Part shown: positions 9,865 to 22,157 of the stretch, piece by piece
How positions within the stretch are numbered: the stretch's first letter is position 1
Layout: each line of letters opens with the position of its first letter
Source of the DNA: Mastigamoeba balamuthi
Taxonomy: Eukaryota > Evosea > Mastigamoebida > Mastigamoebidae
Direction of reading: 5' to 3'
Assembly: GCA_902651635.1 (NCBI GenBank)
Contig: CACRSC010000068.1
Coordinates: 354,943-418,942 of the forward strand
DNA: 64,000 bases
Program-made: the position numbers and the translations under genes
Notes under the pieces: model-generated
Seen by the model: only the letters and a program-made list of their open reading frames with translations
Database searches by the model: none
Told to the model about the DNA's origin: nothing

Positions 9865-12800
9865 CTAGAAAGAGGGTGTCAGGATGACCAGGTTCACCAC
9901 ACACACAAAAACGAAGAACGCCACGATGCCGCGCGTCCCCAGCACGCCCCTGTGGTACAGCCAGATCTCCACCACCGCCAGGAACGACACAGACGCCAGC
10001 CTGCACGCAAGGGGGGGCCGCCGCGCGCGCGTGAGTCTGCTTTGTCTGCGAGTGGAGCGACCGAGCGCACCACATGAGGAACACAACGTTGCCGACGTGG
10101 TTCATCGGGCTCGCGGCCCTGGGGGCCTCGGGCGCCGCCTCCGGCCTCCCCGCGGGGCCGTCGATGTGCAGCACGCCGTCGGCGTCCGGGTCGCTGGGCT
10201 CCTCGGGCTGCTCCGCGGCAGCGCCTCTGGCGGCGGCCGAGACGACGAGCCTGAGGGCCAGCACGTCGCCGGGCGCGACGCAGAGCTTCGCCTGCGGCCG
10301 CACGCTGCCGAGCTCCTCGAGGAACGTCAGCGTGTGCCTCGTGGCCCGCACGACGCCGACGTCGCTGAACAGCCCCGACAGCCGGAAGCACTCCCTCTCC
10401 GCGGCCCCGGGCGCGCGGGCCACGACGAGCGTGTACGTCGCGTTTGCTTCGTGTCTCAGCCGCAGGATGTTGAAGTCCCCGGGCAGCGCGCCGGGCCGCA
10501 GCTGCGGGGCGGGCACCGCGAGGTCCGCGGCGCGCGCGTCGGCGGGGCCGAAGAGGACGACGAGCGGGTGGTTGAGGCGCTGGGCCAGCTCGAGCGCGCG
10601 GCGCGTCTGGTGGTCGGGGTCCGCGCCGAACGCCTCCGCGGGCTCCGCGAGCACACGGAACTCCTCGTCGACGGGCACGTTGTCGTTCATGCGGTCCGAG
10701 AGGCCCTTGCCGTCGTCGTCGGGCGCGTTCCTGTCGAGCATGACCTCGCAGCTCGCGGCGCCCGGCGCGCCCCTGCACGCGGCCCCGAGCGGCTGCCGCG
10801 CGAGCACCGAGAGCCGCGCCGACGGGCCCTGAGCGTACAGCCACGCGGCAACGGGGTAGAAGTTGCTGGCGATGGGCAGGTCCGCGCGGTGGTAGCGCCG
10901 GGCCGTGTCGAAGCCGTTCTGGTCCGTGTAGAACGTGCCGTTGCTCGCCAGCGACGTGTCGACGCGCGCGACGAGCTCGCCGTGGTTGACAGACACGCGC
11001 GCGGCGACGTCGACGTGGTCGCCGCCGTCGTCGTGGCGCAGGCGCGCGGACCGCCTCACCGTCTCCCCCCAGCGCGTGACGACCTCGTCGAACACCGCCC
11101 CGCGCAGCAGCGCCGCCCTCGGCGCCTCGCGCAGGCGCTCGGGCTCGCCCGTCGGCCGGAACACGTACGCGCCCGTCTTCTGCGTGCTGTACCTCGCGTA
11201 CGATTCTCGCGCAGAGACGCCGCCGACGGACCGCATCTCGCCGGTGGGCTCGAAGCAGACGCTCGTGCGCGGGCTGCGCAGGCAGAGGCCGTCGCGCGGG
11301 AGGTCCTCCGCGGCGCACGGGGCCGACTCGAGGCCGGCGGGGGCCTCGGCGACCTCGTAGGCCGCGAACGAGGCCGCGGGGACGGCGGCCACGAACGACA
11401 GGCGGCGCCGGTCGCCCAGCAGCTCCGCGTCGGCGCACGACTGCGACGCCACGACGCGCCCGCCGGGCAGCTCCCGCACATACAGCCCGCGCGAGCGCAC
11501 CCACACGCTCACGACCTCCTCTCGCGCAAACGACAGGGGGTTGTACACCAGAATCGTCCGCGAACCTGGCAGAAAACCGGCTCAGACCCGACGACGAAAA
11601 GAGGGGAGGCGGTACCCCGGACGTCGAGGGTGGCCGCCTGGGGCGTGGACATGGGGTGGCGCGGGTTGTCCTCGGGCCAGAGGAGCTGCGCGTTGGCCTT
11701 GGGATCGGCGAGCACGTGGGCCGCGGCGACGCTGCAGACGACGCTGTGCACGCGCCAGAGCGCCGCCGAGAGCCCCGCCGCGTAGTCGGCCATGACGTTG
11801 TTGGCCGACGTCCCCGTGATGGCGTCGTGGTGGTGGAACACCCCCAGCGTCCTCCGCGCGTCCCGCACGAGCTTGTCGACCGCTGGCGGGGGAGATGTTG
11901 GGGCTCCTCTTCAGAGCTTGGCGAGACCCGCATCAGATGCGCACCGGAATCGTCCGCGAGTGCGATGCCACGCATCCTGGCCCACGAGATGAGCTGCTCT
12001 GCCACACGCAAGTCCGCTGCCGCCGTTGCAGAACCGTCAGACACGATTGTGGGGAGGAGGAGGGGGCGCACAGTAGAGTATGCGGGACATGCGCTTCTGG
12101 AAGGGCCTGCTGACGAAGTAGCCCGACCAGTAGTCCTGGCGGAGGTCCGAGTACGTGAAGAAGTCGCCCGCGAGCGCGGGCAGCGCGGCCGAGGGCGCCG
12201 CGGCGGCGACGGCGTCGAGGTAGGCCGAGAGGTTCGCGAAGCGCACGCGCAGTCGGCTGGCGGGGTCCGCGTTGATCGCGCGCATCAGGTCCGCGTAGTG
12301 CCGCAGCTGCGGGTCCAGCTGGTCCCTCGTCTGGTAGTAGAAGTCGTACCCCAGCGGCACGAACACGTTGTTCGTCCGGAATAGCATCGCCTTCTGCCTG
12401 TACTGCTCCGCCAGCTCCTTCGCCCTGCGAGACCCGCTCTGAGAGGCGTCGAAAAGCGATGCCGCGCCGGTTATGACGCGCGTGCCGCGGCGTACATGCG
12501 GGGGAGCGTGGCGGGGGTCGGGGCGACGACGGTGTCGCCCCAGAGGGTGCGCTGGCCGATCATCGAGAAGTCGTAGAAGGCGCAGACCTTGGGGTTGGGG
12601 CCGCACGTGTGCGGTATGTCGTAGTTGAAGAACGGCATCACCGACGTCAGCACGTCCGACGCGCTCGCCCCGGGCCGCTCGACCTCCCACCGCTGCCTCC
12701 AGACGAACTCTAGGGCCTGCGCCAGTCACCGTTTTCCGGCCACCGCCTCGATGGTCAGTGGCTATCTTGCCGGCTCAGCACCGTTGCAAGCGCTTTCGAA

Positions 12801-14169
12801 CGCATGTTTGCGACGGCTTTGCGCTGTGCACGGCACGCAACACGTTGCAGCAATGTGACACTTTGGCGCAGGTCCGCTGCTCTCGATTCGTAGAAAACGC
12901 TCGCAAACTTGATCGTACAAACCGCACATTCCATTCAACGAGGTTCGCACGCATTCCAGGCATTCCTAGGAGCAGTTCCTTCTGCATAGTACCCCAACGA
13001 ATCTTGCAGCGAGGGGTGAAATTGCATCGAGAACGAAAGAAACCCTAACAGAATCGAAAAGGGGGCCATACTGGCCAGACTTGGGCGGGAGGGATGAGAG
13101 GAGGACCTTGTGCTGGGCGAGGTACTTCTTGATGGCGTAGTGGACCCTATGGATGACGGTCTGCCTGATGCCGCTGAGGGCCGCGAGGTGTGCGACCGTG
13201 GGGCTGAAGCCGAAGGGGTCGTTGGAGAACCCCGAGCGCGGGCGGACCCCCAGGTGCGCCGCCAGCCACTCGTGGCCCTCGGCCAGCTGCTGCGCGGCCC
13301 CCTCGTAGTGCACGCTGGCCTCGTCCGTCATCACCCACCCGCCAGTCGCGACCTCGAAGCGGCCCGAGCGCGCGAGGGCCCGCAGGGCAGCGCGTTGCGC
13401 GGGCGTCGCGTGCTCGTCCCACCAGCGCTGCAGGAAGCACGTCTCGACCCACATAAACGTGGCAGAGGCGTCCTCGCTCAGGGCCGAGACGACAGTGTCC
13501 AGGATACGCGACGACTGCTGCGCGAAATACTCGTCGTACGTCATGCGCCAGCCCGGGTCATTGTCTTCGGGGATTCTCGCCGGGCAATATCGGGCAACGC
13601 AGCATAGTCAGCCAAGTGTCCAGTCAGTTGGGATTTCCTTGTGGACCCCTCGTTCGGGCCCTCGGTTCACTGCTTATGCACTTGGCGGGTACGAGGGGTG
13701 TTGCAGTTCCCGCGGCAAAGCAAGAGAGAGACCCGCGCGTTGTGCTGCTTCTGCCCTCTCTTGGAAACACTGGAGGGGCGCAGGCAAATGGCCTCCGAAG
13801 ATATGTTACCTCGCCCCACGCCAGCGTTTGCGTATTCCCCGCCGCGTATTTGCCTGCGCTGGGAGGATGCGAGGCAATGGGGGAGAGGGGGCGCACGGGA
13901 CCACGGCACGACGAAGACGTTGATCTTCTCGCCGCCAAAGGCCTTGCTGTCGAACGCGAGGGGGAAGCCCTGTTGCGCGGGCGCCCGTGAGAACCGACGA
14001 GACCCGCCCCGAGACGCGCTGGGCGTGCCTGCTTCCAGACGCCGCCGTCGGGGTTGGCGAAGGGCAGGTCGCGGTTGAACGTCTCCCACGTGCGGATGGT
14101 CTCCGGCGGGGCGCCAGCGTGCGCCAGGAGCGCGAGGCACCAGCACAGGCGGGCCGCGTGGCGCAGCAT
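9865..14169 (-). CDS. GH38 alpha-mannosidase (Golgi class II type) with C-terminal membrane segments
   Basis: Eight exons (14029-14169, 13897-13969, 13107-13564, 12478-12716, 12072-12424, 11616-11882, 10071-11565, 9865-10000) give 1053 residues. GGVWKQGF and VFVVPWSHNDPGW open the catalytic domain; the His and Asp of SHND are zinc ligands. GFSNDPFGFSPT carries the nucleophile Asp, VFHHHDAITGT the last zinc His, and YTDQNGFDTARRYHR the C-terminal domain signature. The family trims mannose from N-glycans. The residue before SHND is Trp, where animal Golgi enzymes have His; this position is not a ligand. Two hydrophobic stretches (FLMWLASVSFLAVVEIWL and GIVAFFVFVCVVNLVIL) end the protein. Intron 1 starts GCACGC and joins KQ to GF exactly as in animal enzymes. 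The N-terminus is a signal peptide or anchor. Confidence 0.95.
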
Positions 14170-14865
14170 CGGCGTCGGGCGGGGGGGGGAGGACACTCGT
14201 GCTAATGCTCTCTCTGGCCAAGTAGATACTGGTATCTAGATTTCGATGAATCACCCGGCGAAATTGTCGCGGGATATTTGTCCAGAACACACACATTCTC
14301 TCCCCGCCTCGCGGTGATACAGAACGTGCGAGGAAAATGCAGTGCGCCAAAGACAGCGACTCGCCCCGCGGGGACGCGGTCCACGAGGCCCCCGATGCGC
14401 CCGAGTGCTCGGGCGTGTCCCCTCGCGCCACCAGCGTACATTTCCCCCCTCCACATTGTCTTCCCCCCCATTAGCTCAGCAGCAGCCGCTGACGTGTTAT
14501 TCCTCTCTCTGTGGGCGCTCCCATTCGCCCCTGCACTCATTTGCACAAATTACCTCTGACCGCCCCCCCTCCTCCACCCCGTCTCTCTCACCCTCCCCGC
14601 GCAGTCTGGCAACGTGGCGGGCGAGCCCTCCTCTAACGGCCGTCGCAAGAGGTTCGTGGTTGTCACAATGCACACTCTTGCACGCCAAGGGGGTTTTCCC
14701 CAACGGCCGTCTGACGTGGCTCCGGCGTTTCCTTGGGATTGCTTTTTCCTTGTGCGTTCCCGTAATATTCCCGGAATCCCCACACGTTGGGTTCCGCGTC
14801 CCTCCCCTCCCTCTCCCCCCTGCAGGACGCCGCCGCCCTCGCTCGACTGCACGGCCCCCGCGACG
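14170..14865. other. Intergenic between divergent genes, nothing recognised
   Basis: 696 bases between the divergent mannosidase and aldolase-domain genes. The part near 14540-14600 is pyrimidine-rich, as expected near a promoter. No RNA gene or coding signal is convincing. Confidence 0.5.
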
Positions 14866-17355
14866 ATGTCGCCCAACACCATGCGGCGCATGCTCTCGCG
14901 CACCTCGCAGCTCACGCCGCTGCGGCCCTCTGCGAGCACCGAGACGGACAGCGGCAGCGCGCGGTCGCCACGTCACGCAGACGTCCCCGCCGACGCGCTG
15001 CTGCTGCTCGGCGCGCCCGACGCGGACGCGCAGACGCCGCCGCCGGCGCCGGCGCAGGCGGGGCCCGGGGCGTACGAGCACCCGAGCGACGCGGTGGCGC
15101 GCTGCCTGACGCGCGTGTACACGTCGCGCCTGACGACGACGTCGGGCGGCAACGTCAGCGTCATCGACTCGGAGGGCGCCATGTGGATCACGCCCAAGGG
15201 TGCGCCTCTGTCCTGCGCCCTCCGTTGCTCGCTGGCTGTGTGCTGTGCTGCGCTGTGCCGCCAGTGCGGTGTGTACGGCAGAGCAGCTCAACTGCGGTTG
15301 TGATTGCCACTGGGCTGTCCTGTGCTGCGCCGCCAGTGCGCTGTGCTCTGTGCACGGCAATGCAGCTTACTGTGTGTTTTTGTGTCCCCCCCCCCCTTGC
15401 CACTGGGCTGTGCTGCGCCACCAAGTGCTATGCTCTGTGCCAAGCAGCACAGCTCAACTGTGTGAGTTTACCGACTGTCCGCGTGTGCTGTGCTGCGCTG
15501 CGATGCGTCTGCATGTCGCATGCTGCACGTTGTCGGTGTGGTGCCCACGGCATTGCGTGTGTTGGGTGCTGTGCAGCATCGCACCTCATCGTGCCGCCCG
15601 CTGCATTGCGGCAGCGTGCATTGTGTGTTCTGTATTGCACGCTTGCCTGTTGGTTGTGATGGTTGTGCGCTCTGTGTACTGTTCCATGCACGGCGATGAG
15701 CATTGTGTGATGTGCTGCGTGTGCGCACCAGCGGGGCTGGCGCTCGTGCTCTCGCACGCGTGCACACGGTGGTCGCTGTCTCTGTAGTGCTCTGCTCACC
15801 CAGCTCTGGCGCGCGTTGCAGGCACGGACAAGGGGGAGCTCGTGCGCGCGCAGGTCGTCCACAAGGCCCGCGGCGCCTCTGCCGAGTGGGTGTGCGGCCC
15901 CGGCCTGCGCCCCTCGACCGAGCACGAGTTCCACGCCGCCATCTACGCCGCGCGCCCCGACATACGCGCCATCCTGCACGCGCACTCGCCCTGCCTCGTC
16001 TCGCACGCCGTCTGCGGCCTCGCGCCCCCGCGCACCGTCACCACGCGGGGCGCCATCACGCTCTCGGGCGTCGCGACCGCCGAGTACGCGATGCCCGGCA
16101 CCGAGCGGCTGGCGGCCGCCGTGTCGCGGGCGTTCGCGGGGGAGCCCGGCGCTGCCAGGACGGCGGCGGTGGTGATGCTGAACCACGGCGTCATCGTGGC
16201 GTCGCCAGAGGGCCTCAGCGACGCCTACGCCAAGCTCGAGACGGTCGAGTCGTGCGCGTCGATCGCCCTCAAGGCCCGCATGCTCACCAAGTCGCCGCCC
16301 AAGACCCTGTCGGACGTGCGTGCACGCCCTCCCCTCGTGTGTCTCGGCTGCCCCGCGTGTGCGGATGGGGCACTGGTGGCGGTGGCCAACTCCCTCGTTT
16401 GTCCTTGGGGTGCGCTCTGGAATGGGCACTCGTCCTTTGTGAGTGCATGCTTGGATGGACCAGAGAGAGATAGAGCATGTGGCGTGGGGGGGAGGGTGTC
16501 ACGTTGGCGGGCATCCGCGTGGGGGGTGAGCGCACTGCTGCTGGGGCTGTGGCTGTGTCCCCCGTTGTTCCTCTGGCCTGACGAGTGCTATGCGGGTCGC
16601 AGGAGAACGTTGCGGCGCTGTGGAAGGGCATTGCGCTTGTGCGCGAGCTGGTGCGCCCAGACGTCTCGATGAGCGCGTTCCGGCGCACGCCGTCGGTCGA
16701 CGAGTGCGAGGCCCGCGAGCAGCTGGCCCGCTTCACGCGCCGGCTCGTCGCCCAGCGCCTCTTTGGCGCCTTCGCGGGGACCATCAGCGCCCGCGTCTCG
16801 CCCGACACGTTCCTCGTCAGCCCCTCGTGCACCGACCGCCTCGACTTCGCCCCCGAGCGCTTCGTCGCCGTCCGCACCGAGGGCGCGCTGGGCGCCACGC
16901 AGCGCGCGCTGCACGAGCCCGGCAAGACGCCCAGCGCCTCTGTGCTCGCGCACATGGCCATCTACCGCGCGCACCCCGCCGTCAACTGCGTCATCGCCTC
17001 GGACTACACGCACAACGCGATGGCGTTTGGCGTCGCCGCCGCCGGGGCGCCGCAGTTCAGGAGCGAGGTGATACCAGAGGGCTACCTGGTGCTGCGCAAC
17101 AGCGCCGTGGCGCCCTTTGAGGCGTGCCTCTGCCCCGAGCGGCTCGCGGCGGCCGTCAGCAGGCGGTGCCCGCTGGTGGTCGTCGCGCACCACGCCGTCT
17201 ACTCGACGGGCGCCACGGTGCTGCAGGCGTTCGACAGGCTCGAGGTCGCCGAGTCGCTGGCCGAGGCGCAGGTCGGCGCGGCGGCGGCGTCGCTGGGGCC
17301 CGTGAACGTGCTCTCGGAGGGCGACACGAGGGACATCGACGAGACGTTCGGCTGA
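14866..17355 (+). CDS. Tandem class II aldolase/adducin-domain protein
   Basis: Three exons (14866-15199, 15822-16315, 16603-17355) give 526 residues. Two class II aldolase/adducin domains lie head to tail. The first keeps catalytic features: SGGNVSV, STEHEFHAAIYAARPD with the acid Glu, ILHAHSP with two zinc His, and MLNHGVIV with the third. The second has FGAFAGTISARV and VVVAHHAVYSTG, but the HAHS site is replaced by IASDYTH, so it is probably not a zinc enzyme. Class II aldolases cleave sugar phosphates; animal adducins use the fold for actin-spectrin binding. A single-active-site aldolase or a scaffold are both possible. Donors are GTGCGC and GTGCGT. Intron 1 (622 bases) is repetitive. 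Confidence 0.88.
15200..15821 (+). repeat. Imperfect GTGCTGTGCTGCGC-type repeats in a long intron
   Basis: Intron 1 of the aldolase-domain gene is far longer than its neighbours. It contains at least three diverged units of roughly 60-100 bases, each built around CTGTGCTGCGC-CGCCAGTGC and a following GCAGAGCAGCTCAACTG-like stretch (near 15240, 15320 and 15410), then further TGTGCTGTGCTGCG motifs. It has no sustained coding frame. Confidence 0.6.
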
Positions 17356-18135
17356 TCCGGGCGGAGAGAGGGGCTGTGCGCCCTGCCCGCGGGAGAGGGG
17401 GCAGCCCGGATTGCGCGTGCGTGGGCTGACTGGCTGACTGCTCGCAAGTGCGGCTTCCGAGTGCTGAGTGGCCGCTGCTATTACCAATAGACTTGCTTTA
17501 GTAGCAAAGTGTATGTTTTTAGTATAGGGCTGGCGTTGCCCTTACGAATTTTTTGTTTCGCGGCGCATGTAAGGAAGATCGGCACGAGATCCCCGCATGG
17601 TGTGTCCCGGTGCGTGGAGGGTACAGGATGTATGGCCTGTCCCAAAGAAGATGTATGCCCGATGGTCAGTCGGCTGGTCGGAATTCCGGGTTTCAGGGTT
17701 TCACAGTTGAGATTAATTGGGGAGATGAACCCTGATTGGGTTAGTGCGGCACAGAGAGGGGGCGAGGAAGTGGGGCGAAGAAGTGGGGCGAAGAAGTGGG
17801 GGAGAAAGTGTTGGGAGAAAGTGTTGGGAGAAAGTGTTGGGAGAGAAGCGTTCCGGGTTAGTTCCGACCGACCGCTGCGCCACCGTGCACGCTTTGAGCG
17901 CGCACCAACCAAGAGCCCAACTATTGTTTAGGAGCCGTTGGCCGACGACACGCAAGTGAGGGGGGTGTGTGTGGGTGTGTACGGTTCGTGTGGTGGCGGT
18001 ACTGTGTGGTGGCAGGGGTGTGCGTATGCAGTCTTGAGTCACTGGTGCTCTGTCCGTTACAGAGTTTTGCGAGTTCGAGTCCGATGCTCTGTCCCTGTAC
18101 CCCGTTGTACCTGCGGCTGCTGTTGGCCCGCCCGC
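17356..18135. other. Intergenic with a short minisatellite
   Basis: 780 bases of lower GC content between convergent genes. A run of GAAGTGGGGC units (about 17768-17800) passes into three to four copies of GAGAAAGTGTTGG (about 17805-17850). A B-box-like GAGTTCGAGTCC occurs near 18068, but no tRNA fold surrounds it. Nothing else is recognised. Confidence 0.5.
17766..17850. repeat. Minisatellite GAAGTGGGGC / GAGAAAGTGTTGG
   Basis: Three tandem copies of a 10-base unit are followed by about three and a half copies of a related 13-base unit. Confidence 0.85.
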
Positions 18136-19755
18136 CTAGACCGAGTTGGCCTGCTCGGCGCAGGCGTTGTCGTTGGAGCGCCGCTTGGCCTCGCACTGCA
18201 CGCTCAGCTCCACGTCGTCGCACTCGTTGTTGTGGTCCGACCCGCTCCACCCGTTCTTGGTCTCGGGCGTCTCCGACTCCACCTCCTTCTCGGCCTCCTT
18301 CCTCTCCTCAGTCTCGTAGCTGAAGCCCGGCAGCTTGATGATGCCGTTGTAGAGCAGCGTCCCCAGGATCAGCAGCACAAAGCCCGCGACCTGTATGCCC
18401 GAGTACTTGGTCCACTCCTCGCCGAACCGCTCGTTGATGCAGTAAAACGTCATCAGCTGCCAGGCCCAGACGATGACGCCGCGGCACGTGTCGATCATAG
18501 TGCGGTGCACGGCGCTCAGGCACGACGTCACCGTCACGCCGAAGAAGTTGAAGAGCGCGTCAAACACGATGTACCCAATGACGTAGAACAGCAGCGCCAC
18601 GTTGTTGCCCATCATGATGAACGCGTCGATCGCGTTGTCGTACGACCCGCGCTTCATCGAGCTCGGCTGCGTGCCCCGAGTTCGGATCGTGACGTCAGAT
18701 TTGTAAACCGGCGAAAACCGGCGGAAAATCGTCGATGGCGTGTGAAGCGCACGTTGTCGCCCGGGGCGAAGTAGACGATGGGGAGGACGATGAAGGACAT
18801 GACGATGGAGCCGAAGAGGCCCTCCATGCCGACGACCTGCATGGGGACGTAGTGCTTCCTGCGGATGATGACCTCCTCGACGACGACCTGTGTGCCCGCG
18901 ATGAGCATGGCCACGAGCACGAGGATGATGCCGAGGATCGTCTTCCACGCCGAGTTGCTGACCTCCTCCTCGGAGCTGCCCGACCTCTGCGCGGCCGCGT
19001 GCGTCGTGTTCAGCACGCCCGACAGCCCCACGAGCACCAGCCCGCAGACCGTGACCCCCACGGCCACCCACCTCCACGCCGGCGTCTTGCGCTTCAGGAA
19101 GATCGCCTGCCGTACAGAACACAACCGCAAAAACGCGTTGTTTTGTTGTACGTGAGAAAACGCCGAAAACGAGCAAAAAAGCGATGAAAAACGAGGCGAA
19201 AGAAAGAGCCGCACAGTGAGGATGCAGGAGAAGACAATCATGGAGCCGCGGAGCATCTGCCAGACCGAGGCCGAGACGTAGAGCAGGCCGATGCTGGAGA
19301 TGCTGGTGCCCAGCAGGTCGAGGAACATGGGGATCGCCAGCAGCGGCGGGAAGAGGTCCAGGATCCCCGTGGGCTTGCCCTGCCCCTCGCCGCCCTCGGG
19401 CGCCTTGGCCCTGCACGGCCCGAACTTGGTGATGAAGAACGCCACGAGGTTCAGCGTCTCGGCTGCGGGGAGTGTCAATTTGGGTGAATTCAATTCAGTT
19501 GATAAAATTCGGGGGGAGGGACCGTTGGGAGAGAGAGAAAATCACGACAGTGTTGCGCGCGGAGAGAGGAAGCGCACCCCAGAACATGAAGAGGCACTGG
19601 GTCCAGGGGTGGGCGAAGAGGTGCTCGTCGCCGCCCCAGCCGCGCGAGTAGCTGTTGTCGGCGTTCTTGGTCATGATCGTGATGATGCAGCCCGCGGCGA
19701 GCATGCCCAGCTCCATCATCCCACTCCGCAGCGTCAGGCGTCCAACAGTCGACAT
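18136..19755 (-). CDS. SLC35F6-like drug/metabolite-family transporter 1
   Basis: Four exons (19578-19755, 19215-19462, 18753-19106, 18136-18666) give 436 residues with about ten membrane segments. It matches animal SLC35F6 in order: MELGMLAAGCIITIMTKNAD, HLFAHPWTQCLFMFWAE, SVWQMLRGSMIVFSCILT, AIFLKRKTPAWRWV, GTQVVVEEVIIRRKHYVPMQ, GMEGLFGSIVMSF, and FFGVTVTSCLSAVHRTMIDT. SLC35F6 sits in lysosomes or mitochondria in animals and its substrate is unknown. The donors are GTGCGC, GTGCGG and GTGCGC. The C-terminal tail is hydrophilic. A tandem paralogue follows at 20483, with introns at the same places and phases. Confidence 0.92.
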
Positions 19756-20482
19756 GGTGGTGCTCGTAGTAGTCGTAGTAGAGATCTCCAAAATAGCGGT
19801 CTTTCGCTCGGTTCTGCTCGGGTTTGGTGGACCTCTGTTTGCTCTGCTCTGTGGGAGGCGCACGCGGGTGGACCTTTGCGGGGCTCTGCAACAAAAGTAG
19901 TCACGGATTATGATGATCTGGGAGGAAGCCCGGCGGAGAACAGGGAAATTTCCCCGAAATACGATTTTTTTGCGTGCGCACCTAACTCGGGTTGAAGTTC
20001 GGGCCTCTGTGTCTCTCCCGTCTCTCCCCGGCCCACCCCGTCGCCGGTGGGCTGGGGGAACGTGGGACACTCGGGATAGCCGCCGCAGATGCGATCGGGT
20101 TCTTTTTCACATCGATTTGCCAAGGACGGCCGCCCTGCGGCGTAGGCAGAGACGCCTGGGATCCCAGCGGGTCAGCTTCTCACAGCCGAGGCACCACACG
20201 CCCTTCCAAGCACGCCCTGAGGTGCTACCGGCGGGCATACGTAAACCAGAGGGGCCGCGTGGCCGTCGCTGTGCCCTCCACAGACGCGCATACATCGAAG
20301 GGGCGCGGGCGTCGGTTGGATAACTAAAAGGCGCGCGGTCTCTTCAATTGGTTGTGCACTCTGTTCAATCGCCCCCGCCACACGCGGCCCACCCGCGCAT
20401 CAGAGGGGGCACCCACCACGAGGTGGATCGCTGATATGCTATTCCCCCCGAGTCCCCTGCCTCGGGAGTGCTGCCTGCTGCC
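19756..20482. other. Intergenic between tandem paralogues
   Basis: 727 bases upstream of transporter 1, with no coding frame that shows third-position G/C bias and no tRNA fold. It must hold the promoter of transporter 1 and the 3' end of transporter 2. Confidence 0.5.
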
Positions 20483-22157
20483 TCAGGGCCCCTGGACGGC
20501 AGCGACCGCTGCCTTCGCAGTCCCTTCCGCCCGCTTCTCCTCGAGCTCCACGTCGCACAGCGGCTCCTCCGGGGCCTCGCCGCTCTCCGGGGCGATCAGC
20601 GCGTGCTTGTCCTCGCTGGCAGCGCCGGGCTCGTCTTCGTAGGCGAAGTAGGGCAGCCGGACGATGCCGTTGTAGAGAACGGTGCCCGCGATGAGCAGCA
20701 CGAAGCCCGCGACCTGCAGGCCGCTGTACTTGGTCCACTGCTCGCCGAAGCGCTCGCTGATGCAGTAGTAGGTCATCAGCTGCCAGCCCCAGACGACGAC
20801 ACCGCGGCACGTGTCGACCATCGTGCGGTGGACGGCGCTGAGGCAGCGGGTGACGCTGACGCCGAAGTAATTGAAGAGCGAGTCGAAGACGATGTACCCG
20901 AGCACCAGGCACAGCACCGACCCGTTGTTGCCGATCTGGATGAACGCGTCCAGCACGTTCTCGTACGACCCGCGCTTCATCGAGCTCGGCTGCACCGACG
21001 GAAACCGTGAGACACAGTTGCCCATATTCGGTGGCACAACATTACAAATGTTACAAACTGCCTCAATCGGCCATGAGGGAAAATACATCGAAAATTGACC
21101 GAAAAACCGTGGTCAATTGGAGGGGCGGGACGCACGATGCTGCCAGGGATGACATAGAAGATGGGGAGGACGACGAGGGTCATAGCGAGGGTCCCGAGGA
21201 AGCCCTCCATGCCGACGACCTGCAGGGGCACGTAGCCCTTGTTCTTGACGAGGACCTCCTCGACGACCATCTGCGTGCCCGTGATGAGCATCGCGACGAG
21301 CACCAGCACGATCCCCACGAGCGTCTTCCACGACGACTCGGCCACCTCCTCCTCGGAGCTGCCCGACATCTGCGCCACGTGGGCGGTGCTCAGGACGCCC
21401 GACAGGCCGACCAGCGCCAGCCCGCAGACCGTGATGGACACGGCGACCCACCGCCACGCCGGCGTCTTCCTCTTGAGGAACACGGTCTGTTCCGCGCCAG
21501 CATCACAGCGTCAATGCCAGAGCCAATGCTCAGTGCGCCGGTGGTGGTGCCGAGACCGGTTCCGAAACGACAAAAATTGAGATTGAATCCGGTGAGGAAA
21601 CAAACAAAAAGGGGGCGGGCGTTCGTGTTTATCAGCCAAGCGAAAAAATTAACGCACGGTGAGGATGCAGGAGAAGACGATCATGGAGCCGCGGAGCATC
21701 TGCCAGACAGAGGCCGAGACGTAGAGCAGGCCGATGCTGCAGATGCTGGTGCCCATCAGGTCGAGGCACATGGGGATCGCCAGCAGCGGCGGGAAGAGGT
21801 CGAGCAGCCGCGTCGGCCTGCTGCTGCCCTCGAGCGGGCCGTAGGCCTTGCCCCTCGTCGGCACGAACTTGGTGATCAGGAACGCCACCATGCACAGTGC
21901 CTCGGCTGCGCACACGGGGGGAGGGGGTATCCGTTGAGACACGGCGAGAACTGGTGGACGCGGCGGGAGAGGCGGTGGGGAATACCGATGAACATGAAGA
22001 GGGACTGCGTCCACGGGTGCTCGTAGAGGTGCTCGTGCCCGCCCCAGCCCTTGGAGGAGCTGCTGAAGGCCGCCTTGGTCATGATCGTGATTATGCACCC
22101 CGTCGCCAGCATGCCGAGCTCCATGAGCCCGCCGGTCATCGTTAGCCGTCCGGACAT
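20483..22157 (-). CDS. SLC35F6-like drug/metabolite-family transporter 2
   Basis: Four exons (21986-22157, 21658-21905, 21136-21486, 20483-20989) give 425 residues. It is a close paralogue of the gene at 18136; exon 2 has exactly the same length (248 bases) and shares ASVWQMLRGSMIVFSCILT, while exon 3 shares TPAWRWVAV and GSSEEEV. Family features are MELGMLATGCIITIMTKAAF, GTQMVVEEVLVKNKGYVPLQ and LSAVHRTMVDTCRG. Donors are GTATTC, GTGCGT and GTGCGT. The C-terminal tail diverges in sequence. Substrate unknown. A tandem duplication is the simplest origin. Confidence 0.92.

Noticed and set aside
18060-18110. B-box-like GAGTTCGAGTCC suggesting a tRNA
   Set aside because: The flanks form no T stem or acceptor stem.
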